From the NCBI RefSeq assembly GCF_035918095.1, contig NZ_CP109137.1:2606001-2670000 (forward strand): a stretch of DNA of 64,000 nucleotides, written 5' to 3'. The stretch comes from Streptomyces sp. NBC_01750. GTDB taxonomy: Bacteria > Actinomycetota > Actinomycetes > Streptomycetales > Streptomycetaceae. A program made the translations under genes and the position numbers. The first letter of the stretch is position 1. Each line of letters starts with the position of its first letter. The notes beneath the pieces are model-generated. The model saw only the letters and a list, made by a program, of their open reading frames with translations, had not been told where the DNA came from and did no database searches. This document shows, piece by piece, positions 1-7,654 of this stretch.

Positions 1-530
1 AGCTGGAGCCGGACGTCGCCGTCGTCGATGTCCGGCTCCCGCCGTCGCACACGGACGAGGGTCTGCAGTGCGCCCTGGCGGCGCGGCGGGCCAGACCCGG
101 GCTGCCGGTGCTCGTGCTCTCCCAGCATGTGGAGCAGTTGTACGCGCGTGAGCTGCTGGCGGACGGAAACGGCGGGGTCGGCTATCTCCTCAAGGACCGC
201 GTCTTCGACGCGGAGCAGTTCATCGACGCGGTACGGCGGGTGGCCGCCGGCGGTACGGCGATGGATCCGCAGGTGATCTCGCAGCTGCTCTCGCGGCGGG
301 CGCAGGACAAGCCGATGGGCGGACTGACCCCGCGCGAGCTGGAGGTCATGGAGCTGATGGCGCAAGGCCGTTCCAATGCCGCGATCGCGGGGCAGCTGGT
401 GGTCACGGAGCGGGCGGTGGCCAAGCACACCTCGAACATCTTCGGGAAGCTGGATCTGCCGGTGTCGGACGACGACAACCGCCGGGTGCTGGCGGTTCTG
501 GCGTATCTGGACCGCGGCCAGTTGCAGTGA
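1..530 (+). CDS. NarL/FixJ-family response regulator, C-terminal part
   Basis: The gene enters from the left edge; its reading frame starts at base 3 and 175 residues are visible. The first part is a receiver domain: the phospho-acceptor region VVDVRLPP with its Asp lies at the very start, and the conserved lysine sits in GYLLKD. It is followed by a LuxR-type helix-turn-helix beginning LTPRELEVMELMAQGRS and ending in a helix with AVAKHTSNIFGKL. Such proteins are cytoplasmic, are phosphorylated by a partner histidine kinase and act as DNA-binding regulators. The kinase would be expected upstream, outside the window. The target genes cannot be inferred. A short hairpin follows the stop codon. 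Confidence 0.9.
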   Translation, partial: LEPDVAVVDVRLPPSHTDEGLQCALAARRARPGLPVLVLSQHVEQLYARELLADGNGGVGYLLKDRVFDAEQFIDAVRRVAAGGTAMDPQVISQLLSRRAQDKPMGGLTPRELEVMELMAQGRSNAAIAGQLVVTERAVAKHTSNIFGKLDLPVSDDDNRRVLAVLAYLDRGQLQ

Positions 531-556
531 TCCGCAGCGTTTTCGAGAAGTCCCTC

Positions 557-575
557 CCCCGGACTTCGTCCGGGG
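557..575. terminator. Hairpin between convergent genes
   Basis: CCCCGGAC and GTCCGGGG form a perfect 8-bp stem around a 3-nt loop, between the response regulator and the convergent acetyltransferase gene. There is no clear U-tract, which is usual in high-GC actinobacteria. It could serve both genes. Confidence 0.5.
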
Positions 576-625
576 CCCCCAGCCCGGCGGGCGGACGGCA
601 CCACTTCTGAAACGCGGGGCGGCCC

Positions 626-1159
626 TCAGGCCTCGTACTCCGTGAGGTCGATCGCATAGACGCTCAGCGGGAAGCCGTACTGCGGGTGCGTCGTCTGGCG
701 CACCAGCTCCATGCCGAGCTTGCGGATCACATTCTCCGATGCCTCGTGGCCGGTCCGCGCGATGCTGACCACGCGGTCCAGGCCGCGGTCCTGGAGCGCG
801 AACTCCAGTGAGGCGTGGGCGGCTTCGGAGGCGTACCCCTGGCCCCAGAACTGGCGGCCGAGCCGCCAGCCGATCTCCACCACGGGCAGCACCTCCGGCA
901 GGAACTCAGGGACGGACAGGCCCACGAAGCCTGCCAGTTCGCCCGAGGCGAGGAGCTCGACGGCGAAGAGGCCGAAGCCCTCCTCGTCCCACTCCTCCTC
1001 CCATCGCTCGATGTCCTCGGCGGTCTGCTCGAGATCGCGGACCGAGCCGTCGCCGATCCACTCCATGACCTCCGGGTCCGCGTTGATCTCGGCCATCGGG
1101 GCAAGGTCGTCCTCGTGCCAGCGGCGGAGGAGGAGTCGGGGAGTCTGGATCTCGGTCAT
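626..1159 (-). CDS. GNAT-family N-acetyltransferase (RimJ/RimL type)
   Basis: This 177-residue protein opens with MTEIQTPRLLLRRWHEDDLA, the standard start of the RimJ/RimL-like acetyltransferase family (Acetyltransf_3 fold). The acetyl-CoA loop region reads GRQFWGQGYASEA and is followed by a SENVIRKLGM-type C-terminal motif, both typical. The family transfers acetyl from acetyl-CoA to amines or protein N-termini; the substrate here is unknown. I chose the ATG at 1159 because homologues begin at this motif; another ATG lies 9 nt upstream. A longer open frame extends to 1279 but its extra residues are not acetyltransferase-like. Confidence 0.88.
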   Translation of the reverse strand: MTEIQTPRLLLRRWHEDDLAPMAEINADPEVMEWIGDGSVRDLEQTAEDIERWEEEWDEEGFGLFAVELLASGELAGFVGLSVPEFLPEVLPVVEIGWRLGRQFWGQGYASEAAHASLEFALQDRGLDRVVSIARTGHEASENVIRKLGMELVRQTTHPQYGFPLSVYAIDLTEYEA

Positions 1160-1356
1160 GGGCCCCATCCTGCCATCCGCGGGCGCGTCCGACTTCAGCG
1201 CAATACGACGGTTTTGCTGATGGAGAATTCTACGAATTCCCGATCCGGAACCACGCGGCTTGAACACCCCATGAGCCACACCCGTATGGAACGACGCGCT
1301 TCTCCCTCAGCCGGTACCCCCCTAACCCACACCCGGCGACGAAGCAGAGGAGTTCC

Positions 1357-2913
1357 ATGGGACACGCAACGAGAAAACGCTCGACGCTGGCGAACAGGGC
1401 GATCGTCGCCTCCGCCGCATTGATCCTGGGCGGGGGTGGGCTGGTCGCGGTCAATGTGTATGCATCCGCGGGCGAAAACCATTCCGGTCAGGGCTCCGAG
1501 TGGACCAAGAAAGCCGGGCAGGGGCAGCAGGTGTCCACCATCGACTGCCCCGAAGTCGCGAACGACCTCCCGGACGTGCCGCCCCAGGCACGCCAGGAAG
1601 TCGACGGTGAGCTGGCCAAGATGGACAGCCAGATCACCGACGCGTACAAGAGATTCGCCGACCAGAAGCAGCAGGTCGAGAGCGATCCCCAATTCGGCAA
1701 GAACGCCATCCTGAATCCCCTCAGGGACAAGCGGCGGGCGAGCATCGACCGGATTGCCACGGCCATCGGCCGGAACGCCCAGCGTCCGCAGGGCATGGAA
1801 GACCTCGCCGATTGCTCGCTTCAGGCCGACGACCCCAACGGGCAGGACGACGGCCAGGGTGACGCAGGCGGCCAGGCCGACGGGAACGACGGCGCCGGGC
1901 AGGGTGACACCGGCCAGGACGGTGGTCAGAATGGTGACCAGAATGGCGGCCAGGACAACGGTCAGGGCGGTGACCAGGGCAATGGCCAGGGTCAGGGCGA
2001 TGGCCAGGGGAACGGCGGCGCACAGGGCAACGGCCCCGAGGCCGCCGACTTCGTAGACATCCAGTCGGTCCAGCCGAACGTCGCCCAGCCCCAGCAGCAG
2101 CAGGGCGGCTCCAAGGGATCCTTCGTCACCGAGTGCGGAAAGAACGAGAACGGCAAGTTCAATCCGGACAATGTCATCGTCGCCCCTGGTGTGAGCAATG
2201 GCGCGCACCATATGCACGATTACGTCGGCAACCAGGCCAATGACGCATTCGCCAGTGACGACGACCTCGCAAACGGTGACACCAGTTGCCAGAACCAGGG
2301 CGACAAGTCCACGTACTACTGGCCTGTACTGCGACTGCAGAACGGGCAGGACGAGAACGACGCCCAGGCGGACGGCGGTGGCAAGGACCAGAACATCGGA
2401 GAGATCCAGACTCCGTCCCAGGTCACGCTGAATTTCGTCGGCAATCCGGTGAGCAAGGTCACCGCAATGCCTCGTTTCCTGCGGATCATCACCGGTGACG
2501 CCAAGGCATTCACCAACGGCGATGCGAACGCGAATGCGTCCTGGAGCTGCACCGGATTCGAGGACCGTCAGCTGAAGGACAAGTACCCGATCTGCCCCGA
2601 GGGCAGCCAGGTGGTGCGCTCGTTCAAGTTCCAGAGCTGCTGGGACGGCCAGAACACCGACAGTGCGAATCACCGCACCCATGTGGCCTTCGCGGACAAC
2701 AACGGCAACTGCGGAAACGGGTTCAAGGCGATCCCGCAGCTGGTCCAGCGGATCGTGTACGACGTCCCGCCGGGCCCCGGCTTCGCGGTCGACTCCTTCC
2801 CGGAGCAGCTGCACAAGCCGGTCACCGACCACGGTGACTTCATCAACGTCTTCGACGACAACCTGATGAACAAGGTGGTGAACTGCATCAACGGCGGCAA
2901 GAAGTGCACGTGA
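1357..2913 (+). CDS. Secreted DUF1996-domain protein with Gly/Gln/Asp-rich linker
   Basis: A 518-residue exported protein of unknown function. The N-terminus has basic residues and one hydrophobic segment (about residues 14-38) that acts as a signal peptide or anchor. Residues 65-160 form a charged helical region. Residues 164-230 are an extreme low-complexity linker built from GQ, GD, GN and GG units, encoded by near-repetitive DNA at 1846-2036. From about residue 250 to the end is the DUF1996 domain, recognisable by [11 protein letters not shown] and paired cysteines (SCQNQ, WSCTGF, YPICPEG, QSCWDG, GNCGNG). The ATG at 1357 has a good ribosome site (AGAGGA). DUF1996 proteins are secreted in actinomycetes and fungi; their activity is not established. 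A strong hairpin follows. Confidence 0.88.
   Translation: MGHATRKRSTLANRAIVASAALILGGGGLVAVNVYASAGENHSGQGSEWTKKAGQGQQVSTIDCPEVANDLPDVPPQARQEVDGELAKMDSQITDAYKRFADQKQQVESDPQFGKNAILNPLRDKRRASIDRIATAIGRNAQRPQGMEDLADCSLQADDPNGQDDGQGDAGGQADGNDGAGQGDTGQDGGQNGDQNGGQDNGQGGDQGNGQGQGDGQGNGGAQGNGPEAADFVDIQSVQPNVAQPQQQQGGSKGSFVTECGKNENGKFNPDNVIVAPGVSNGAHHMHDYVGNQANDAFASDDDLANGDTSCQNQGDKSTYYWPVLRLQNGQDENDAQADGGGKDQNIGEIQTPSQVTLNFVGNPVSKVTAMPRFLRIITGDAKAFTNGDANANASWSCTGFEDRQLKDKYPICPEGSQVVRSFKFQSCWDGQNTDSANHRTHVAFADNNGNCGNGFKAIPQLVQRIVYDVPPGPGFAVDSFPEQLHKPVTDHGDFINVFDDNLMNKVVNCINGGKKCT
1846..2036 (+). repeat. Degenerate codon-level repeat encoding the Gly/Gln/Asp linker
   Basis: About 190 bp of imperfect short repeats (GGCCAGG, GGTGACCAG, AATGGC units) inside the DUF1996 gene. 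They encode a flexible hydrophilic spacer. Length variation between strains would be expected here. Confidence 0.65.
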
Positions 2914-2928
2914 TCCACTGACCCGGAC

Positions 2929-2959
2929 GGAGCGGCCCCCCTGGCTGGGGGGCCGCTCC
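2929..2959 (+). terminator. Strong intrinsic-type terminator
   Basis: A perfect 13-bp stem (GGAGCGGCCCCCC paired with GGGGGGCCGCTCC) around a 5-nt loop starts 16 nt after the DUF1996 stop codon and lies before the convergent lipoprotein gene. It probably terminates both. Confidence 0.8.
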
Positions 2960-2993
2960 GCTGTGGTCGGCCCCCCACCAAGTACCTGCGCGG

Positions 2994-3488
2994 TCAGCTC
3001 CCGTGGTGCCCCGAGTGGCCCCCCTGGCTCTCCCCACTGTCACCGCTGCTCCCCGAGTGGTGCTGCGAGCCGGTCTCCACCGATCCACCGAGCCGGCCGC
3101 GCAGCGCTGTGACCACCTTCGCGTCGCCGACCGCGACCCACTTCCTGCCGACGAGATACGTGCCGCCGTAGTCGTTGGCCTCGTTGATCCATTCGCGCTG
3201 GCCGCGGTCGGTGGCAAAGGTGGCCAGCACATACTTTCCGTCACCCGTGGTGCAGTTGGCCTGCCGGAGCTCGGCCGCATCCGTCTGGATGTTCGGTTTG
3301 CACTCGGCCTTCGCCGCCAGCTGCTCAAGGCTGCCCGTCGCCGTCTTCGGAGGTTCGGGACTCTTGTCGCCGCCGCCACGCCCGTCGCCGTCATCGCCCG
3401 CTCCGCAGGCCGCGGTAAGGGTCAGCACCAGAACTGCCAGTGCTGCCCGGGCCGTCCGCCTCGCGCCGGTGTTCGTACTCGTACTCAT
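2994..3488 (-). CDS. Putative lipoprotein of unknown function
   Basis: A 164-residue protein beginning MSTSTNTGARRTARAALAVL with a lipobox (LTAAC) at about residue 27, so it should be lipid-anchored on the outer face of the membrane. A Gly/Asp-rich linker follows. The compact core contains two cysteines (AECKPN, QANCTTGDGKYVLATF) that could form a disulfide. The tail is rich in His, Gly and Ser. I recognise no enzymatic motif. The start at 3488 is preferred because a classical lipoprotein signal begins there; a longer open frame reaches 3743 but overlaps the divergent gene. It is divergent from the GH89 gene with about 100 bp between. Confidence 0.75.
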   Translation of the reverse strand: MSTSTNTGARRTARAALAVLVLTLTAACGAGDDGDGRGGGDKSPEPPKTATGSLEQLAAKAECKPNIQTDAAELRQANCTTGDGKYVLATFATDRGQREWINEANDYGGTYLVGRKWVAVGDAKVVTALRGRLGGSVETGSQHHSGSSGDSGESQGGHSGHHGS

Positions 3489-3592
3489 CCGGCCATCGTG
3501 CCCTCTCGCCCTCCTGTCGGGTAGCCGAACGCCGGGTAACCTGCGCGACACGCACGCACCTGTTGTCACTCGAGCAACATGGAGGAGCGCTG

Positions 3593-6500
3593 ATGAACGA
3601 GCTGTCGAGACGTACTCTGCTGGGCACCGCAGGAGCGATCGGCATCGGCGCGGCGTTAGCCGGGCACACGCCCGCGGCCGCCGCCGGAGCCGCCGTCCCG
3701 GCCCCGGCCCCGGCGTTCTCCACGACACCCGCCCACGCGGCACTCCAGCGGCTGCTTCCCCGCCACGCCCGCCAGTTCCGGCTACGGGCTCTCGAAGGCC
3801 CCGAGCGCTTCCGTGTCACCGGCTCCACCGGCCGTATCGAGGTCGCGGGCACCAGTCCCGCCGTGCTGCTCACCGGAGTCCACTGGTACCTCAAGTACAC
3901 CTGCCGGGCGCACATCTCCTGGTCCGGCAGCCAGCTCGATCTGCCCGGACTGCTGCCCGCGCCCCGTGACGCGCTCGAACGCTCGGCGACCGTCCCGCAC
4001 CGGTTCGCGTGCAACGACACGCACGACGGCTACACCGCCCCGTACGCCGACTGGGCCCGCTGGGAGCGGCTGCTCGATGTCCTCGCCCTGCACGGCTGCA
4101 ACGAGGTCCTGGTCACCCCCGGCCAGGAGGCCGTCTACCACCGGCTCCTGCAGGACTTCGGGTACACGGACACGGAGGCCCGCACCTGGCTCCCCGCGCC
4201 CTCCCACCAGCCGTGGTGGCTGCTGCAGAACATGAGCGAGTACGGCGGCCCGCTCAGCCCCGCACTCATCGAGAGACGCGCCGGCCTCGGCCGACAGATC
4301 ACCGACCGGATGCGTGAACTCGGTATGCACCCCGTCCTGCCCGGCTACTTCGGAACGGTCCCGGACGGCTTCGTCGCCCGCAACCCCGGCGCCCGCGTCG
4401 TCCCGCAGGGCACCTGGAACGGCAGGCGCCGCCCCGACTGGCTCGACCCCCGCACCGCGAGCTTCAGCGACGTCGCCGCGGCCTTCTACCGGCACCAGTC
4501 GGAACTCTTCGGCGAGGCCGGCCACTTCAAGATGGATCTGCTGCACGAGGGCGGCACCGCCGGGGACGTCCCGGTGGCCGACGCCGCCCGTGCCGTCGAG
4601 AAGTCGCTCCGGACCGCCCGTCCCGGCGCGACCTGGGTGATCCTCGGCTGGCAGTCCAATCCGCGGCCCGCGCTGCTCGACGCGATCGATACCGACCGGG
4701 TGCTGATCGTCGACGGCCTCTCCGACCTGGACACGGTCACCGACCGGGAGACGGAGTGGGGCGGCGCGCCGTACGCCTTCGGCACCATCCCCAACTTCGG
4801 CGGGCGTACGACGATCGGCGCGAACACCGACCGGTGGACCGCGAAGTTCACCGCCTGGCGGGACAAGCCGGGCAGCGCGCTGGCCGGCACCGCGTACATG
4901 CCGGAGGCGGCCGAGCGCGATCCCGCGGCCCTGGAGCTGTTCAGCGAGCTCGCTTGGCGCGAGGAGCAGATCGACCGCGACGCGTGGTTCGCGCAGTACG
5001 CCGACATCCGCTACGGCGGCGAGGACCGCTCCGCGCGCACGGCCTTCGCCGCGCTCGCCGCGACCGCGTACAAGTTGACCAGCACCGACGGCCGCCCGTA
5101 CGACTCACTGTTCTGCCGTCGGCCCAGCATGACCTCCTCCATCGGCACCGCCTTCGACCCGGCCGGGTTCGACCGGGCCTTCGCCGCGCTGCTGGACGTA
5201 CGGCATTCGCTGCGCGACTGTGACGCGTACCGCCACGACGTGACCGATCTGGCCCGCCAGGCGCTCGCCAACCGCTCGCGCACGCTCCAGCTCCCGCTGC
5301 GCGCCGCCTACCTGGACAAGGACGTGGACACCTTCCGTGCCCTGTCCGCGCTCTGGCTGAAGCTGATGCGGCTGAGCGACACCATGGCCGGCTGCCATCG
5401 CTCGTTCCTGCTCGGTCCCTGGCTGGAGGATGCCAAGCGGCTGGCCACCGGTCCGGCCGAGGCGGTGGAGCTGGAGCGCACCGCCCGTGTGCTGATCACC
5501 ACCTGGGCGGACCGGACCGCCGCCAACCAGCTCAGCAACTACGCCAACCGCGACTGGCACGGGCTGATCAACGACGTCCATGTGCCGCAGTGGGAGGCGT
5601 ATCTGGAGGAGCAGGCCGCGGCGATGACCGAGGGCCGCGCCCCCAGGTCCTTCGACTGGTATCCGGCGGAGGAGGCGTGGACGAAGGACCGGCGCGCCTA
5701 TCCGGTGCGGGAGACGGGCGACGCGTACCGCACCGCCCAGCGCGTGTACGACACGCTCGCCACCGCCCCGTACCAGGGCTTCGTCGCCGTCAGCGCGGAC
5801 CCGCCGGCCTTCACCCCCGGCAGCACAGGCACTGTCGCCGCGGCCTTCCGCAACTTCAACGGGCTGCGCCCCACCGGCCGCGTCGACCTCGCCCTGACCG
5901 GCCCGGCCGCCGAGCCGCAGGGCGCGACCTTCCTGAAGAGCGTGCCCGCCGGCGGCACCGGCACGGTCTCCTGGCGGGTGACGGCGCCCCCCGAACCGCT
6001 CACCGAGCCACTGGTCGCCATGGACTACGGGCTGCGCACGCAGTACGGACCGCGTGGCGAGGAGCGGGTGGCCGTCACGCAGAAGGGCAAGCTGCACCTG
6101 GCGGCGCCGCTGGATCCCGAGTGGCGCACCTGCACCAGCAATGCGGCAGTCTTCGGGCAGGTCGGCGACCGCTTCGCGATCAATGGCGCGGGCAACGACC
6201 TGTGGAGGGGCACCACGCAGTTCGGCGCCGCCTACCGGGAAGGCGCGCTCACCGAAGGCGCGAGCGTGGTCCTGCGGGTGGACTCCCAGGAGAACACCAG
6301 CAGTTGGGCCCGGTCCGGCATTGTCGTACGCAACAGTCTGGCGAAACCGCAAGACACCGGATTCCTGAATCTGGCCGCGACTCCCGGCCAGGGCATCGTG
6401 CTCTCGTACGACACCAACGCCGACGGCACCCTGGACACATACCGGCGCATCACCGGTATCAAGGCTCCGGTGCTGCTGCGGCTCACCCGCGACGCCGGGG

Positions 6501-6679
6501 TCTCCTTCACCGGTGCCTGCTCCACGGACGGCGGTGCCACCTGGCGCACGGTCGCCACCGTCTCCGTGCCTGGGTCCGCCGCGGTCCAGGACGTGGGGCT
6601 CTTCATGAGCGCGGCCGGCGGTGGCAGCGGGGTCAGGGGCACGGTGCACTTCAGCGGCTGGTCGGTCACCGCGGGGTGA
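3593..6679 (+). CDS. Secreted alpha-N-acetylglucosaminidase, GH89 family
   Basis: A 1028-residue exported glycosidase, the bacterial counterpart of human NAGLU. It should release alpha-linked terminal GlcNAc from glycans outside the cell. The N-terminus is a twin-arginine signal (SRRTLLG, then a hydrophobic run and an Ala-rich cleavage region). GH89 hallmarks follow: a GVHWYLKYTC segment in the N-terminal domain, then DLLHEGG, PNFGGRTTIGAN and AGTAYMPEAAERD, and SELAWR with ADIRYG, which line up with NFGG, GMAPEG and ELGWR segments of NAGLU. The last 190 residues form a concanavalin-like beta-sandwich probably used for carbohydrate binding. The ATG at 3593 has GGAGG upstream. A TTA codon at 3656-3658 (residue 22) suggests control by the bldA leucyl-tRNA. 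Confidence 0.9.
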   Translation: MNELSRRTLLGTAGAIGIGAALAGHTPAAAAGAAVPAPAPAFSTTPAHAALQRLLPRHARQFRLRALEGPERFRVTGSTGRIEVAGTSPAVLLTGVHWYLKYTCRAHISWSGSQLDLPGLLPAPRDALERSATVPHRFACNDTHDGYTAPYADWARWERLLDVLALHGCNEVLVTPGQEAVYHRLLQDFGYTDTEARTWLPAPSHQPWWLLQNMSEYGGPLSPALIERRAGLGRQITDRMRELGMHPVLPGYFGTVPDGFVARNPGARVVPQGTWNGRRRPDWLDPRTASFSDVAAAFYRHQSELFGEAGHFKMDLLHEGGTAGDVPVADAARAVEKSLRTARPGATWVILGWQSNPRPALLDAIDTDRVLIVDGLSDLDTVTDRETEWGGAPYAFGTIPNFGGRTTIGANTDRWTAKFTAWRDKPGSALAGTAYMPEAAERDPAALELFSELAWREEQIDRDAWFAQYADIRYGGEDRSARTAFAALAATAYKLTSTDGRPYDSLFCRRPSMTSSIGTAFDPAGFDRAFAALLDVRHSLRDCDAYRHDVTDLARQALANRSRTLQLPLRAAYLDKDVDTFRALSALWLKLMRLSDTMAGCHRSFLLGPWLEDAKRLATGPAEAVELERTARVLITTWADRTAANQLSNYANRDWHGLINDVHVPQWEAYLEEQAAAMTEGRAPRSFDWYPAEEAWTKDRRAYPVRETGDAYRTAQRVYDTLATAPYQGFVAVSADPPAFTPGSTGTVAAAFRNFNGLRPTGRVDLALTGPAAEPQGATFLKSVPAGGTGTVSWRVTAPPEPLTEPLVAMDYGLRTQYGPRGEERVAVTQKGKLHLAAPLDPEWRTCTSNAAVFGQVGDRFAINGAGNDLWRGTTQFGAAYREGALTEGASVVLRVDSQENTSSWARSGIVVRNSLAKPQDTGFLNLAATPGQGIVLSYDTNADGTLDTYRRITGIKAPVLLRLTRDAGVSFTGACSTDGGATWRTVATVSVPGSAAVQDVGLFMSAAGGGSGVRGTVHFSGWSVTAG

Positions 6680-6692
6680 TCCGCTGCGGGCA

Positions 6693-6711
6693 GCACCGGC
6701 ACAGCCGGTGC
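6693..6711 (+). terminator. Hairpin after the GH89 gene
   Basis: GCACCGGC and GCCGGTGC form a perfect 8-bp stem with a 3-nt loop, 14 nt after the GH89 stop codon. It probably separates that gene from the phosphatase gene downstream. Confidence 0.6.
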
Positions 6712-6806
6712 CGCGCCGGTGGCCCGACCGTCGACTACCGTTCCGCACAGAGCACGGCTATTCGGTAGATATCGACCCGCACGATCAGTCAGGGAGCCTT
6801 CCCGCG

Positions 6807-7607
6807 ATGACCGCGATCCCCGCCCACACCGTCGCCAATCTCCGCGACCTCGGCTCCATCGCGCTGGCCGGCGGCGGTTCCGTACGCTCCGGCCTCGCCT
6901 TCCGCTCGGGGATGCTAGACCGGTTCGACGCCGCCGCCGATCCGGTCGTCGCCGCGCTGGGGATCCGTACGGTCGTCGACTTCCGCACCGAGGCCGAACG
7001 CCGCTCCCGCCCCGACCGCGTCCCCGCGGGCGGGCGGCTTCTGCTCGCCGACGTCTTCGCCGACCAGGTGGCCTTCGGCCGGACGCCGGCCGCGGCCCAG
7101 CTCAAGCAGGTGCTGAGCGATCCGGCCTTCGCCGAGCGGGAGTTGGGCGGCGGCCGTGCGCAGGAGCTCTTCGCGCGCACCTACCGCGCCTTCGTCGGCA
7201 GTGACTCCGCGCGGCACGCCTACGGCGCCTTTCTCGGCGAACTGGCCGAGGAAGGCGCGGGACCGCTGCTCTTCCACTGCACGGCGGGCAAGGACCGCAC
7301 CGGCTGGGCGACGACGATCCTGCTCACCCTCCTCGGCGCGACCCCGGAGACCGTCGAGGCGGAGTACCTCTCCGTCAATACGGCGGTACGGCAGGCTTTC
7401 GCCTCATTGGTGGAGGGTTTCACCGCGCAGGGCGGCGACCCGGAGATCGCCCTCGCGGTCATCGGTGTCTTCCCGGAGTATCTGGCGGCGGCGCTGGACG
7501 AGGTCGCTGCCCGCCACGGCACGATGGAGAGGTACGTACGCGAAGGGCTCGGCGTCCCGCCGGAGGCGATCGAACGCATCCGGGAGCGACTGACAACGAC
7601 CGGCTGA
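6807..7607 (+). CDS. Tyrosine-protein phosphatase family protein
   Basis: A 266-residue cytoplasmic protein of the bacterial protein tyrosine/serine phosphatase family (Y_phosphatase3, PF13350). The catalytic P-loop is HCTAGKDRTGW at about residue 157, with the Cys and Arg of the CX5R signature intact. The N-terminus begins NLRDLGSIAL, followed by LAFRSGMLDRF and VVDFRTEAER, the usual opening motifs. Family members act on phosphotyrosine proteins or phosphoinositides; the substrate here is unknown. The ATG at 6807 is preceded by AGGGAGCC. It lies in the same direction as the GH89 gene but behind a hairpin, so co-transcription is uncertain. Confidence 0.9.
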   Translation: MTAIPAHTVANLRDLGSIALAGGGSVRSGLAFRSGMLDRFDAAADPVVAALGIRTVVDFRTEAERRSRPDRVPAGGRLLLADVFADQVAFGRTPAAAQLKQVLSDPAFAERELGGGRAQELFARTYRAFVGSDSARHAYGAFLGELAEEGAGPLLFHCTAGKDRTGWATTILLTLLGATPETVEAEYLSVNTAVRQAFASLVEGFTAQGGDPEIALAVIGVFPEYLAAALDEVAARHGTMERYVREGLGVPPEAIERIRERLTTTG

Positions 7608-7654
7608 GTTCCCGGGCCTGGTGACCGTAAGACGATTCGCTCGTTCTGCTGAAC

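Noticed and set aside
5105-6748. 547-codon minus-strand frame inside the GH89 gene
   Set aside because: No motifs, Arg/Gly-rich composition of an antisense frame, and no ribosome site; the plus strand carries a clear GH89 protein.
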